The notes: a model not told the origin generated them from the letters alone. A DNA stretch of 64,000 nucleotides from Dromaius novaehollandiae (GCF_036370855.1 NC_088098.1:199439773-199503772); one strand, 5' to 3'; shown: positions 1-15,639, counted from the first letter of the stretch. Numbers and translations: made by a program.

Positions 1-603
1 GTTGTTATGTCTCATCATCAGAATTGGCTATCCATAGTAGGGCTTCTTGAACACATGCAATCTTACAATGCTTTCTTCCAAAAGAGAGAATTGTCATCTC
101 TTCCATCTCTGTATTTCAAAAATTGTAGAATATGTATAAATCTATATGCACATGGTTTTGCACTTTTCTACCTAATTAAATAGAAATAGCTCAATTCTTA
201 TTTGTTACTAATAAGAGCTGAAGTGCTTTGGCATCTTGGCGGGGGGGGGTGTCAAAAAATTTTCATATGTAGGTAATTATACATGGCTGTTGTTGCCTGT
301 ATCAGGTATATTCAAGGTTTAATTTAAGACTGGTGGTTTTTTTTGAACATTAGGTAAAGAGGTGGAACTAATCACTTTGATAGTTTCTAAAAGCCTAGCA
401 AGCATGAAAATTACACTGACCTCTTTCATTTTTTGCCTCAGTTCATCTGAGTTTTTCATGGCTACCCTTACACAGGTTTCGTGACTTTTTTTTATTGCTT
501 CAACATTAAGAAGAATATCTGTTAAAGAATAATGAATATAAGTGTGTTCCTTTGGTTTAGTTTAGGAATAAAGTCTTTGTTTTGTTTCTTTCATGTCTTA
601 CAG
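1..603 (+). other. XPO4: XPO4 intron, 3' part
   Basis: This is intronic sequence upstream of the first visible exon. It is AT-rich, with a G homopolymer near 240-249 and a T-rich tract before the acceptor CAG at 601-603. No exon or repeat was recognised. Confidence 0.8.
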
Positions 604-780
604 CTTGACAAAGATGATATGGTATATATGGAAGCATATGATAAGTTGCTGGAGTCTTGGCTTACTTTGGTACAAGATGACAAACATTTCCATAAAGGCT
701 TCTTTACCCGACATGCTGTTCAGGTTTTTAATTCTTATATTCAGTGCCATCTAGCTGCTCCTGATGGTACAAGGAATTTG
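604..780 (+). CDS. XPO4: XPO4 coding exon (first in window)
   Basis: The exon has 59 codons in phase 0, starting LDKDDMVYMEAYDKLLESW and ending APDGTRNL. The acceptor is CTTACAG and the donor is GTAAGC. It joins in frame to the next exon, which starts TANGVASREEEE. Confidence 0.96.
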
Positions 781-3700
781 GTAAGCCCTCATTCTACTGG
801 TTCTTAATGATATATGGTAACTAAGCCATGTCTTTTGTGTGTACTATTTTATTTAGCTCAAGGGAGCAAATATAGAATTGTTATTTATGGTTTTGGTTGG
901 AAAGGAAAACTTGCTGAATTTGTTACAAAAGGATCATTTTTTCAGTCTGTTTCTCATTATGAAGAGGAAATAAAGGGAATACAAAAGTTGAAATCACTTC
1001 AAGAAAAGATATCAATTAAAAATAAAGCCATTATTCAAAAATTGGCCTGCATCCTATTGATCCATCCCTGAAGATGGAATGACTAAACTTCTCTGGACTA
1101 GTGTCTTCCAGACTGAAATTGCAGACCTTTTAGTGCTGTTGTTGCCTCTCTTTCCATGCATTATCCTCAAAATATAATTTAATGGTCTATTTTGAAATAC
1201 AATGAACATGTATAAATGTCTGAGAAAGCATAGTATGGCTATGCGCAGACTAGGAGAAAACTTGCAAGCCTGCATGGCTCTTCTGGATAAAATGGTAAAT
1301 GTATTTCATATTGAATTTTTGAGGTGACGGTTTTGGAGAAAACCTAGAAGTATATGACTTCGAGAGAGAAACAAAAGAAACCTCTTTGTCAGGAGTCTGC
1401 ATCTTACTAAAACAGATTCTAATATCGAAAGCTGGATATAAATGCCAAATGAGTTAATTATTGCATAGATTTGATTCAGTGACCATATTAAAATTAGTCT
1501 CCCTGATTTTGATGCTGTGTAGAGATCTCTGAGATACCTCTTTCTGAAAAGTCCCACATAAAACCTAATTCTGACATCTTGATATGTAACAGATGGTAAT
1601 AACAGTGCCAACACAGAGAGAGGTATTTCGCGAGAGAACTTTGAATTCATGTCAGGCGGTCTTGACATAACTTGTATATACAGGTTAATTCATGTCATTC
1701 TGTGCGATAAGTCATTTATCCCATGGGTAACCTTTTAAAAGCCACAGCTGGCGTTTTAGAATGCTTCTTGTGGGATATCAAAGCGGTCGCTGGAACTTGC
1801 CGTCTCCGCTCTGCGAGCGGGGACTCACTCTGCATAAACAGCTGCAACTTTGAAGTTTCCAAAAGAGAATGATTTGCTGGGTTAGATAAAGAAAAGATGG
1901 GCTAAAAGCACTATGGATAAGGAGTTGTGTGTGGATTCAATTTTCCAGAGCCTTTGGAGAAACGATGCGAAACGATAGCATTCTCTGTCACTTTTATTTT
2001 ACTTTGTCAGCTGTGGAAACTTTATAATTCTTTAAGATTTTTTTTAAACATTTTTAGCATTGATAGGTAGTTCCTACATACAATGGTTGATGGCCTCAAG
2101 GAAACGAGGTCCGATTATTGTATAGGCAGTTCTATAATATAGCCAAGATAAGCTTTGAAAAATCAGAGTGTACGGCTTCTTCTGCATTCAGCAAGAAATA
2201 AACTTTAAAAACTGGGATTTTTTTTGTTTGCCTTCTGTTTTTCTGAGGTTATAGCATTTATTTTTTAAAGCTTTTTCTCTGTGAACAATGAGTTATGGAA
2301 ACTTTTTAATGGAAGAGGTGCTTTTCATTTCACCATGAAAAATACTACCTCTTTTTGTGATTCATGTAAGATCTCAGAGAGCTGGGGAAAATATCTTTGA
2401 CTACAAGGATAGGCAAGGAAAAAGCAAGTAAGTTTCAGTGTTTAAAATGATATATATGTGATTTGAAATGCAAATGTATTTCAACAATCTTCTGACCAGT
2501 GGGTTTACGGACCACCTCTGTGAGCCAGACCTATTCAGTACTTTATATTCAGTACCTCCAGCAGTGGATGCTTTTGACAGAGCTGACTCATACATGCAAG
2601 GGTGTGCAAAAGCTGTTTTGCTATTGTCTAGCCTGTACTTACCCTATTATTAACAAGTATCAATTTTCGTAACTCTTATCCTTGACACTCTTCACTAACA
2701 GTGAATCTTCGGATTTGAGAGAGCTGTTGGAAACAGTAGCAAATACACAATGAACTCAATGTGTCTAATGTGTTTGTGAAATGCTGATTTGAAGATAATA
2801 TGAGGCCAAGTTTACTGCTCTGTTTTAACTGTGCTGTGTCTAATTTAGTGTGAGCTTGTTATCCATTCATGCAAAACAAAAGAAAAAGCTTGAAAGAAAA
2901 CAGTAAAAAGATGTACAAAAATATGATGATAATATTTAGAAAGTGAACGTTAACTGGTTACTTCTAATTTTGTTAAAATAACAACAGACTGCCAATGGCG
3001 TGGCCTCTCGGGAAGAAGAAGAGATAAGTGAGCTACAGGAGGACGACAGAGACCAGTTCTGCGACCAGCTGGCCAGCGTGGGCATGCTGGGGAGAATCGC
3101 TGCAGAGCACTGTATACCTCTTCTGACCAGGTACAGGACAATATCTGTGAATGCGAATGCATTAAGCCCCCAAATGTGAAAAGCCTGATCTTTGCAAAAA
3201 CAGTTTAAGGACTATGCGAAGTTCTTTTATCATTGTTTGTCCGCAGTTTATTAGAAGACCGAGTGACAAGGCTCCATGGTCAATTGCAAAGACATCAGCA
3301 ACAGTTACTTGCCTCACCAGCATCAGGCTCAATGGACAATAAAGTGCTTGATGACCTGTATGAGGATATTCATTGGCTTATTTTAGTCACAGGTTAGTGA
3401 ACAGCTTTAAGCAGTGCCTATTTCGGTATTCTTACTGAAACTGGAACACCTCATGGAAAAAAAAATCCCAGCATGTCCACTACTGGCAATTGGCTGCATA
3501 TATTTAATCCTTTATGATGCTTTCATCTTATATATTCTAATCACAAAAAATCTTTGTCTTCGTCTGCCATGAGCACTATGAGGATAATCTTTAACATTAA
3601 TGCAATCTTTACATAAGGTCTGTCCTTTGAAAATGCCTGTGACTAATTTTATTATACATTTTTGAGAGGTGTTATTAGTCAGCCTGTTTAAGTAATTAGT

Positions 3701-6700
3701 CTGTTCATGATCTTTCAGTTGTACTTTCTGGGGTTGTGTGACTGTATAGGGGAGTCGGCATGGGATCGGGAGAACGGTATTACTCAGGGGTGGCAATGAC
3801 TTGAGTGAGTTCCAGAATCTCTCAGTGCTGATGATCTGTGTGCTGGCATCTGGCTACATTTCAGGGAACTTGAATGTAGAAACTTTCTGTTTTTTCTGAT
3901 TTTTAGCTGGAACTATCTAACACCTGTCTGTAAAGCATAATAATGACTAAAACAAGGTCTATATTTTGTTAGAAGAAATGTATATTCCATTATGCAATAT
4001 TTTGTGGGCTTTTTGAACATCTGGTGTAGCAGTAGTTTTCAGATGTTGGCATAAATATGTTTATAATATTTTTGTATCACTGTAGGATGAAGTTTATATT
4101 TGTAGCTCAGATAGTTATGAGACCAGACATTGAAAACTGCCTAAATCTGGAATTAATATTAATTATCTGGATATCAGCGTATTGTACTGTAAAAACTCTT
4201 GCTTCACCTGACCTGCATTTGCTACCCCTTTATTACAGTGAGTCTTCTTGGTCTCTGAAATCCTCTAATGGATCTGAAATGTTAGTAGAACAGAAGTCCT
4301 GGATGAGGTGGACTCAGTGGGGAAGGTGTAAAATCAGGGCATTTTTTTATCACATGACTGATGGAGAAAAAAGTTAGCCACAAAATGTTGTATAAAATGA
4401 TTTTTATCCTATAGAAGAATCAGCTGCAGTACTTTCACATGAAGCAAAGCTGCTCTTTGTTTTTGTTTTTAATTTGGTGGGGTGTTTTTTAGTCTTTGTT
4501 TCATGTCATTTTAGCTTCTCTTCTACAGAATGACTTCAAGTATTCAAAGTTAGATATACTTGTGTAAACAGTGTTAGTCAGGGTTTGTACAAACATTTGA
4601 TTCTAGTGCCATGTCTACAGTTAAGTCAATGGATTCTCTAATCAAAAGCCATAAGTTAACCTAGGGTAGAAATTTGTGATCACTCTTTCTTTTTTAATGT
4701 AAGGCTACCTCTTGGCTAATGATACTCAGGGAGAGACTCCGCTAATACCTCCAGAAGTAATGGAATATTCCATTAAGCATTCAGCTGAGGTTGACATCAA
4801 TACAACGCTTCAGATTCTGGGATCTCCAGGAGAAAAGGCCTCTTCCATCCCAGGGTACAACAGAACGGATTCTGTAATTAGGTAAGAGTGCATCACGCAC
4901 TGAAGTATGTCAAATGTTTTTTTCAGAGAGAAGGTTGGAGTGTGAGTGGACTTCCATGACTAAAAAAAATATATATATAAACATTGAAAATTGGGGAAAA
5001 AAAACTAGTTTTAAAGTAAGGGCAAATAGTTTATAAGAATCATTTTATAATAGACATAGTAAGGCAATGCTATGAGAGAGGTTAAGAAAAGACAGAAAAG
5101 GTGAAGCCGTTTTCTTAGGGTAAAGAAAGGTAGAATGGCTACAGGTGAACTTTCAAGTCGAAGTGGTCTGAGTGATCTCCTCATTAGGAGGACTGAGGGG
5201 AAGAATAGGAGTAAAGCATCAAAACAGTTACAGCTCAGAGTCAGGATGGTGAGGCTAAAATGGCTCATGAGCAAACAGTCATATTGGAGGATGCGATAGA
5301 AAGTCTTTGAAATAAATACAGAAATTTTGCTTAAATTACTGAGAACTTGTTTTTAAATCAACACAGGTCAAAATCTTTAGATAACACACTCTAGGCTCTG
5401 TAATGAATTCTGCACAGGTACAGCTCAAGCAAATGATTTCCAAAGCGTAAGTGAGCTTGTCTACTTTGGACATGAGTTACTGCCTCAGTAGCAGCTCAGT
5501 TGGTCCTCAGTGGGGGAAGACTGTTGTCGCTTCTGTACGCATATCAATATTAGCCTAAGAAACAGCATAAGGGATTTCCATTCTCTTTTTTCAAGATGAT
5601 GATACCCACAAAGGAGTCCTGAGGTTGGAAAATTGAAATTGAGAAGACCATGTTGCATTTTTAACTGACATGGAAGAGTCTTCACCCAAGATTAGTTGTG
5701 TGCTTACTCTTTATTCTTCTGCAAGAGGCTAGAAAAATGGCTCTTCATTGGCAAAGATCTGCTTCATGGGTTAATACATTTAGAAGTTTGAATACTGCTC
5801 ATTCATACCGATCCTGTCAGCTACAGGAAGAGGTCAATAAAAACAGAATTTCTTGATGCAGTGTCTCAGTGGAGATGGGAATAAAATCAGATCTAAGTAA
5901 ACAGAGATTTGAGGCCCTCTCCAGCAGTAGGTCTGAAACATCTTCAAGAAATAGACCACTGTTAACTCCTAAATTTGTTGAGGACTGTCACATTCTTATC
6001 AAATTTATAAATGAGTATGCTATAAAAGCTAATATTTAATACAGTATTGTGGACTGATTATATTCATGCAATCATCTGGTGATGATCTAGTTCAGATTTT
6101 GTGGTAATAAAAACAGTAAGAAATGACTGGTCATTTTTGTATTTGTTTAGTATGTATCACACTGCAAAAGCTGCCAAGACTTGTAACTAAGGTGGTTGAT
6201 GCAAGAAAGGGAGAATGTTTTTCAGAGAAAGCTTTTCAAGCACACCAGGTAGTGATCCAGCTGGAAAAATTCCCATTTCTCATCATTCCCATGGTATCAG
6301 AATGCTAGTGAGGATTCTCTTGTTACAGTTATTTCACAGTTGAAGATAATCACCTTATCTTTTAATGCATATTCAGACTTTGTATTTGCTAGTCTGTCCT
6401 GTCTCTCTCTCTATGCATTTAGAGAGACAGTAAACTCAGGTGCATTTTACTCCGTTAAAGTAGGATGAAATATTTTTTGTTATCTTGTTTCTTTTATTAT
6501 ATTTCGTGAAAAATGACTGTTTGATACGCAGTCCCATTGCTTCCCAAAAAACGCGTACAGCATCTTCATTGTATTTTATATCTGCAGGTTGTTATCCGCT
6601 ATTTTAAGAGTGTCAGAAGTAGAATCTCGAGCAATAAGGGCAAATCTCACCCACCTTCTGAGCCCCCAGATGGGCAAAGATATCGTATGGTTCCTCAAGC

Positions 6701-9700
6701 GCTGGGCAAAGACATACCTCTTAGTGGATGAAAAGCTGTATGATCAGGTAAGGATATAACTGTATGAATGAACTGGTGAGTATTAGCAATAATGTTATCC
6801 TGTGAATGTAGATATCAGTGTAGCTATTTTAAGCTTCAATTATAATGTATTTTTAATATGAAATGTGTAATGGTTTATTTTGGAATGTGTATGAAAGTGG
6901 ATTTTTTTTTTTCTTTTAAGTAGAAATGTAAGTTGTTAGGTGACCCTACTTGCACATCTTGGCGTAAATGTGATTTTTGTAGCCATTGGCATAGCAAAAT
7001 GGCTTGGTATTCTCTTAGGTGTTTACTGGGTAAAACTCACCAACCACAGCAATTTTATCAGCTACTTCTCACTATCCATCAGATCTTACAGTTCATCTCT
7101 AATACGGTGGTTGTGCTTGATGGATGATGGTCAGTCAGTAGTCTGATCATGATTCTGAACGGGATATTTAACGCTGTTCAAGGTGGTTGTATATTGGCTA
7201 ACGTCATGCTCCTCTCTCTCCTCTGCCCGTTCTCTTATGTTCTCATTGTATATTAGCATGATTGGTATTATGCGTTCATTGTAAGGGGCAACGTTTTATT
7301 GTGTTTGGACAGCACTAATCATGATTAGGTCTCAGTCATGATTTTGCTTATAGAACTAACTATACTCCAGCTAGCTGACAGAGGCCACGCATCCTGAGGA
7401 GGTCCTGCTGACTGGTAACTTTTGAGAAGGAAGCCTCCTCCCCTTCATTTCTACTGCTGAAGCAACTAAGAATACTAACGCTTCAGGAAGCCTTTTCTTA
7501 ACAAAATTGGGGATACCAAAGGCTTGTGATTACTTTGAAACATGTTATTCAGCCTCTGCTTAAAGCAGAGCAAAGAATTTGTAAAGGTACCAGTGGGGAA
7601 GAATTGGAGAACATCTAAGGGAGAATTGGAAAAACAATGCAAAGCAACAAAACAGAGTATCTAGGGAAAGTACACATTTAACTTGTGCTTAAAGTTGGCA
7701 TGTGAATGTGATTGGACACCTCTATTTAAATCTTATGCTCAGTCATGAAAATATTACGAGTTTAAAGTTAGGAGTATTTGTGATATGCTGACATGAAGCC
7801 TATGCACAATTATTTAAAATCCTTGCGTTTCACTCTTAAGAAACTTTTTTTTTAAAGATGGGAGAACATTCAGTTTCAAGGGAGCATATGTTAATGTGCC
7901 AGGACCAGAATGTGCCATCTTTCCAAAAAGGTACATGGATTGAAGGAACAATGCAGAAAAGATTCTCTGTGCTGAAAATAAGTTCTTACAAGACTGACCT
8001 CAGAGATTAAGAGCTAGATTTATTTATAATAATTTTCATTATTTAATTTGGAGGAATTTCTCCATAAATTCTTGCAGACACTTTGGGAGATGAAGTTGGG
8101 ATCTTTTAATTTTTAAAGCTTTTAAACTTTCATTAGCATTAAAAGCTAGACATACTCAAATCGTAATGAGGTTTGCACTTTTCTTTCTTTTGTGTGTTGT
8201 GCTTAAAATTGAACGAGAAATTTGGCAAAGATTTTCTATTCCAGGTATTCTTTGCCTTTGTCTATGTAACTTTTGTGTATTTTAAGTAGGGAAGTGACAG
8301 CCTGAAAAGAATTTGCTGACTGATTACCATACACTTTTGAGTTCTGGCTTTTGTAAAACTCACTCATTTTAATGCTTTTCTTATAGATAAGTCTGCCATT
8401 TAGTACAGCATTTGGTGCTGATACAGAGGGTTCCCAATGGATTGTGGGTTACCTTTTAGAAAAAGTGATCAGTAACCTGGCAGTGTGGAGTTCAGAGCAG
8501 GACCTTGCAAATGATACTGTACAACTGCTAGTAACATTAGTGGAAAGGAGAGAGCGGTAAGTTGCTATACCTCTGGAAGTCAAAAAATTTCTTTTGCTTC
8601 CTTTAAAATTTTTTGGCCAAAGTAATCCAGATCCGGGGCATTTCATATTCATGTCTCTGTAAGCCAAATGACTTCAGTAACCTGCCACGAATGGAAAAAA
8701 AATATGGTGTGACAAAGTGAGGAGTGAGACCTAGATTTGACAAAACGTAACCTAATTTATATTATTGTTTAGAAGTGCACTCTCCTTCCCCTACCTTTGT
8801 GCCTCACTCTAAAACAGTGAGAAAGGAAAACTCCCCTGGTCTCCACTCTTACCGTGAGGGTTTTTGTGGTGTTGCTTATTTGTGCTGAACAAGTTGTTCA
8901 AGATTGAAAGGTCAAATACTGGCATAAGCCAGTGTAAAATTTTTTTTGTAAATATTTAAAACTGTCTAGAGTTTGGCAGATTCAGACAAATTTCACAGTT
9001 TTCTTTGGTATTAGAAATTGTGAAGCAGGAAATTCTTGGATCTTTTGCTTTTGTGAATTGACATGCAATTTAACATGTAAACATGGATTCACAGTTCTTT
9101 TGAAAGACTGTTCTGAAGTTTGAGGAATTAAATGCTTAAGGGATTTTCTTAGAAAAAGGAAAAAAAAAAAGATTTTAAAACCCACAGGAGCTACTTTAGG
9201 AATAAACTGCCTCATTTATCATGACATAATGAGACTAAGTTTTTAATCCACGTAATATGTCTATTAACTGTGTGTTTGTATGTGTGTAAAACTAGAGTAC
9301 TTCCCTTTTCTCCCAAATGAATTGAGCCATTTTGAGTATATATTTTAGATATCTTAGAGGTGAGACATTAATCAGATGAAAGTCAGAAGATGATTTAGTC
9401 TTAGAGTAAAGGAATTAAAATAAAAAACTGACAACTGCTAGCAGCCTGATGTCTGTTCATACAATTTTGTGAAGCCTTTTCTTTAATTAAACTGCTTTTT
9501 TCCTCCCTTCTAGGGCAAACTTAGTTATTCAGTGTGAAAACTGGTGGAATTTAGCTAAACAATTTGCAAGGCGAAGTCCTCCTCTTCACTATTTGTCCAG
9601 CTCTGTGCAGAGAACACTAATGAAAGCTTTAGTTCTAGGAGGTTTTGCTCATATGGACACGGAAACGAAACAACAATACTGGACAGAGGTAAGCTATTTA

Positions 9701-12700
9701 ATGCTTCTATTACTTTCATTTTAGCAAGTAATACAACTGAAGTTTGGAGTCAGTTTAGGGAATTTTACAATGACACAAAGTCAACTGTTACAGAATCTTT
9801 TGATTTTTGAACATCTAATACTGATTATTAATATTTTTTATGATTCTTTGGAAGGCAACAATTGTGTGGAACCAATGAGCTGCCAAAAATGATTTCTAAA
9901 ACATCGTTACTTAAACAGAAGGAGTCATGAAACAGCCAGTATAGCAGTACATTTGAAAGAGGCTATTATAAAAGTTTAAGAATTTTCCATAGATCTGTCT
10001 CATTTCTTCCCTTTTTTTTTTTTTAGTTTGGAGATGTTATTAAATTATTCAAACTTAATGACAGCAAGTTTAAAAACAAACAAACATTCCCCCCGCACCT
10101 CACATGGAAAATATTGAAGCCCCTTGACCAGCCTTTTTATGCCTTGATGCCTTTAAAGCTCAGGTATCTATTACCAGGAAGGCTGGTGCTAGAAAGTAGC
10201 TGAAATGTGGTCAGGAAGCATCACATAAGTTTATAAAGCATTGGCCTTCTGAGAGAAACTTGATCACTTTTATTAGCAAAAGAGTGAAATGAGTGATTGA
10301 AGGTAAGATCACAAGCACTGGAAGTAATTGGGAGAAGCATTTAACTGTTTTATGGAAATTTCTAAATTGGTTGAGATTACAAACACAATTGCATAGGCTG
10401 GTTAGTAGATGAGAAGTTGTAAGAGAGATTGCACCATACATAATCATAATATGACAAAGGTTATTGTGAACATGAATCTTAATACTTTCATTGATGACCT
10501 GTAGCAATTTTTTTGTTGCTAATGCTGAATTTGGAAGAGAATCAAATAATGCGGGTCAGGGAAAGTCATTGTCATTTGTGTAAACACTATAAAATAACAT
10601 GGAGCACTTATGTAGGTGCTGATTTTGAAACCAACCTGTGGGTGGTGATGTTTAGTGAGAATCATTCATCACTAGTGCTTCACTTTACACTAATGTGATA
10701 CAAAATAACGTAACTGAGCCAATGCGAAGTGGAAGTGATTGATTCTTGTACTTTTGCACAAAAAGCAACTTATCAGTTTGCTAAATTACTTAAGGCTCCA
10801 ATCGCATTCATGTAATAATATGCTTATCTCAGCGTGACTTGTCTAATAATCTTTTTAAGGTTCTTCAGCCACTTCAGCAGCGATTCTTGAATGTGATAAA
10901 CCAAGAAAACTTTCAGCAGATCTGTCAAGAGGAGGAAGTGAAACAGGAAATCACTGCTACATTGGAAGCACTCTGTGGCATTGCCGAGGCTACCCAGATT
11001 GATAATGTAGCAATTCTCTTTAATTTCCTAATGGACTTCCTTAATAATTGCATTGGGTTAATGGAAGTATACAAAAACACACCAGAGACTGTTAATCTCA
11101 TAATAGAAGTCTTTGTTGAAGTTGCACATAAACAAATTTGCTATCTTGGAGAGGTAAATATAACCAAAAGAAGAAGGAGAGGAAGAGTGTGAGTGTGTGT
11201 GCTTGTGTGCATGGGTGTGCAGTACTGTCCTTTAAACAAACCGTAGTGATGTTTTAGATTCTGTACATTAAAAAATGGTATACAGGCACAGCTATTAGAG
11301 AAATTCCTTTGTTTAAAAACATGCCCTCCCAAGGTTAAAAGCAGGATATCTAGATTATTCTTAGGCCAATAAACTTAACCATAATTCATCACTAGTCTAA
11401 CTCTTTGCATGGGTGGCAGAAGAGTGCAGACCATGTTGAATGCTTTTTTTAACCATATCAAGCTTTTCTGAGGGCTTGCCAAGGAAAATTACGCCATTGT
11501 TTCATGTGACAAATGCATACTGTAGGGACGCTGGCATGGTCCTAAACATGGTATAATTTATACCAAGAAACTTTCAGGTAAAATGAGTCTGCGCAGTGCA
11601 CTTTGGTCTTTGCACTGTTGGCTAATTTTGCTTTTGCATCTAGAAAAGTTTCTGCCTACTCCAAACTACATATGGACTAACAGTGAATTATGGCTCCAAA
11701 ATTTGATAGCAGGGTCCTTTAGAGATTTTATTGGTAACTAATCTTTTTGTTAAGACTGAGGAATTGATAAAAGTAATGTTTTAATCAGTAGCACGACAAT
11801 ACGTGGCTGTAAGTGTTCTTATTACTTAAGATAGCGGTTTCCATGATGATTTTGTGTGCAGTTGTTTAGAAAAATGGATAGTATAACTGAAATTAAAACC
11901 TTGAGGTATCATTGACCGCATAATACCATCTTAAAACAAAGTATGTCATTTTTAGCACATAGAGGTTTTCTTATTATTTAATTCTTTTTTTATAGGCCAA
12001 AGCCATGAACTTGTATGAGGCCTGCCTAACTCTGCTCCAGGTGTATTCCAAGAATAATCTAGGTCGACAGCGGATAGATGTTACAGCAGAAGAAGACCAG
12101 TACCAGGATCTCCTCCTCATTATGGAGCTTCTAACTAATCTTCTATCAAAAGAATTCATAGATTTCAGTGATACAGGTATGAAGCAACTGGCCACTGATG
12201 AGCCATAACTTATGTTCTAGACATTAAAAACTATTAGGGGTCACATGTTCAATCCAGGCAAAGTGAAAATTGAAATTTAGATCAGAATATGAAAATTAGT
12301 ATTTAATGTGCTGGTAGCAAAGGAAACACTTTACACAGTATGGCCCATCTTTTAGCATTCTGAAATAATTATTGTTCTTATAAAATATGCAGGGCATAGA
12401 TGAAACAGCTTGAAATCGGAAGGCTGCAAGTCTGGACATATAGTAGCAGCAGTTGACTACAGTATTAAAAAAAATCATAGAGAAGTCAGAACAAGAAATG
12501 ACTGCAAGAAGAGGGATGGATTATCTTCTTAGTACAAGATCCAAATTTTGTGAAATGCTGAGCTATTAAAATTAATAAAATATTATAAAATAAAATTTTA
12601 ATTTTTTTTTGTATTCCCTATGTACAGAACATGCTTTATGGTATGGAGTTGTGGTTCGAGTTTGAAGATTTTTGTATTCCAGCCTGTTACTTTCTTCCAT

Positions 12701-15608
12701 ATTGCTGCCACTTAAAATTGCATTAGTTCTGAATATGATCTGCCAACTGTAACTTAGCCATACTGCATTGCTTTTGAATAAGTTAAAACAGGTTTGCATG
12801 GTTCAGATCTTGTCCTGTGCAGTTGCACAGAAAACATGATCAATAACAAACTCAATCTGCTTGGATTGTTCTGATATTCTTCACTGCTGCTCTGAGGTAC
12901 CTCTTGAAAGAGAGAGAACCTTGTACCCAAATCCGGTGTATCCATCTAGTTTTCTGTTGCACGTGCACAACACAGCAATACAGAACCAGATTTAGACTTT
13001 GTCCATTGAATGGACCACTCAACACTATGTAACTTACCCTTTTTGAGGCCAGGCATTGCGTGTTAATTGCATAGAAAACACTGTAAAGATACTTACCGTG
13101 AAACAGGAATGTGAATACTGCCTAAACATAATACCCAGATATGAAATGGATTGAAACTTGTCTGGATACTATTGTAGACTTAATGCAGGAATTATAAAAG
13201 TAAGGTAACTGCCAGTTGATGGGAAATATAAGTCTTGTCAAGTTTTAACATACAGTTTTTTCTTCAATAACTCCGCCAGTTTTTTCTCCTTGCATTTTAA
13301 ACTGTGGTGCAACTGTTGCACACACTTAGTGAAAAAATACAATAATATTTTGCTCGCTATCTGTTTATGCACACAGTCATGAAGCAGCTATCACTAGAAA
13401 CAAATACAGATTTCTGTAGTGGAAGGGAGCTTTTGAAAGTGTCTGAAGTGTTCTGGTTTAGCATGCCATCTGGTTTACGTGATTATGAAATGAATATAAA
13501 TATAGATGATGTGGCAGCTTCTATTCACTACGTTTCTATTTTAATACAGTGCCTCATGTTTTTGTTCAATTGGAAAGAGGGGAATAGTCCTATTTTTAAA
13601 AATGTCTTCATTAAAGAAATGTGATTCTTCCTTCAATATGTTTGATCCTCTTTTTATATTAAAAAAACATTGTCTATTCTACAGATGAAGTATTTAGAGG
13701 ACATGAGCCTGGGCAAGCTACAAATAGATCTGTATCAGCAGCAGATGTCGTCTTATATGGTGTTAATCTAGTTCTGCCTCTAATGTCCCAGGATCTGCTG
13801 AAGGTAAGTACAGTTATAATATGTAGTTGCTAGAACAAAAAAGGGTTATACTGATAAATTTCCAAAAACAGGTTCTAAATTGCGTTCCATAAGTTGAATG
13901 GGTTTTCTAGGATTTGTTTTAAATGCAAGTGATTGTTCCCAAGTTCTAGATACTGTTTGAAAAAGAAGAATGTATATATGAAATTGTATTTAAGAAGGGT
14001 CTAAACAAAACAAAACTTTGCTACTCTGTGAGTGAGTGTGGGTAAATCAACAATTAGCCAAAACTGAAATGGGGTCTGTGGAATCATTTTTGTGATGGTG
14101 TCAAAAATTTGATAGGAAGCATTAACAGTGATCACTAGTCAAAAAAGTTTGGGAGCTGTTGACCTGCTGTTTTATTTTGATAAGGTGGCCATAAAACTAT
14201 TCATGGTCTGCACGTTACTAATTCTGTTCTGTAGCTACTGAGTGATACATGGCAGTATCTTTTCAGTAGAAAAATAGTAAATCTTGGATTATTTGTGCAT
14301 TATTGTAGGCTTTCATATCATCAACATATGCAGTTTATCAGTAGAACAGTAAAAAATGAAATGACTGACTGACAGTATTTCACTGGGTGGCACTGTGGTA
14401 ATGTTTTACTTTGAATCTGGAATCCCCTTTTGAAGTGCATCTTGGTTGTCCCCTCTTAACGTGCTTTGGTTCTCATCTGGTAGCGCTCACAGAGCGTGAG
14501 AACTACATCCACTTGAGCTAAAACTAAGTCAAAAGATGTGCTCTAGGAGCGCCCTAATGTGCTGCAAACGCTAATGAGGCTTTTGCTCCACAGCACAAGA
14601 CTTGCTCATCTCTGAAGTAAAACTCCACAAATGTGTACAGATGCATGCTGGCCTCCCACCACCAGCTTTTCCGCTTTGCAAATCTGCTTCTATTGCACCA
14701 CATTATTTGCTACTGTAGTTACAGCCACTAATGACTCTGAAGTTGTCTACCATAACTGTCTTTTCAGGAGAAAGCATCAGTCCTGTCTCTTTGTGCAGCT
14801 GGAAATAATGTCTGGATAGAGCTACTTAATTCTAAAATGACCATGTTTTTCTTTTGACAGTTTCCATCCCTGTGTAATCAATATTACAAATTAATCACTT
14901 TCATCTGTGAGATATTCCCTGAGAAAATTCCACAGCTTCCAGAGGACCTCTTTAAGAGCCTAATGTACTCACTGGAGTTAGGGATGTCATCGTATCCTTT
15001 GTAGAGCTTGGGAGTGTTTAAATATTTAATTTGTTTTTTACAAATACACATTAGAATTCTGATTTCTTCCTTTGCCTTTTTTCATTTTCTGTATGTTTTT
15101 CATGTGTATATATAATTCTGTATCTATAATCAGCTTTTACCCTCTGCTTTCCATTGGTGATTGAGAGTTTCGCTGTAGTGTCTTCTGAGATTCTGGTATT
15201 AGCTGAATTTCCTCTGACTCGTGTTGCTTGAATGCAGTGTTTAAGTGGTTTAGTGTGTAAGTTTTTTCTGGCAGCCATTCCTGCCTCCTCCATTACTTCA
15301 CTTCAGAGCGTGTAACTTCATAAGCCTTCAGCTGGTATCCAAAAGCCATTCCTGAATTAGTTTCTCAGCTGGTAATGCAAAACACTGCTGCTGTTCCATT
15401 GGGCTGGCTCCAGAGCATTTCCTGTCAGGTTGCCAATGGGCTCTCCCTCTTATAATGGGAGCACCATTTTCACTAATCTGCGGCACGTGTCAGAAACAGA
15501 TGAGCTTGACCATAAGGGACTCTTTCTGAAAATGTTATGTCAGAGAGGGTTATATTACCTTAGGGTGTGTAGCTAATAAAAGAAGGCGACAAAGTTGCAA
15601 TGGTCTGC

Positions 15609-15639
<31 letters not shown>

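Noticed and set aside
1306-1668. Minus-strand frame of 120 codons in an XPO4 intron
   Set aside because: It starts with a non-ATG-like context, has no recognisable domain and lies in plain intron; chance frames of this size are expected.
14125-14165. AAAAAAGTTTGGGAGCTG, similar to the right end of a hAT element
   Set aside because: No left inverted repeat or target duplication could be found, so it is too short to call.
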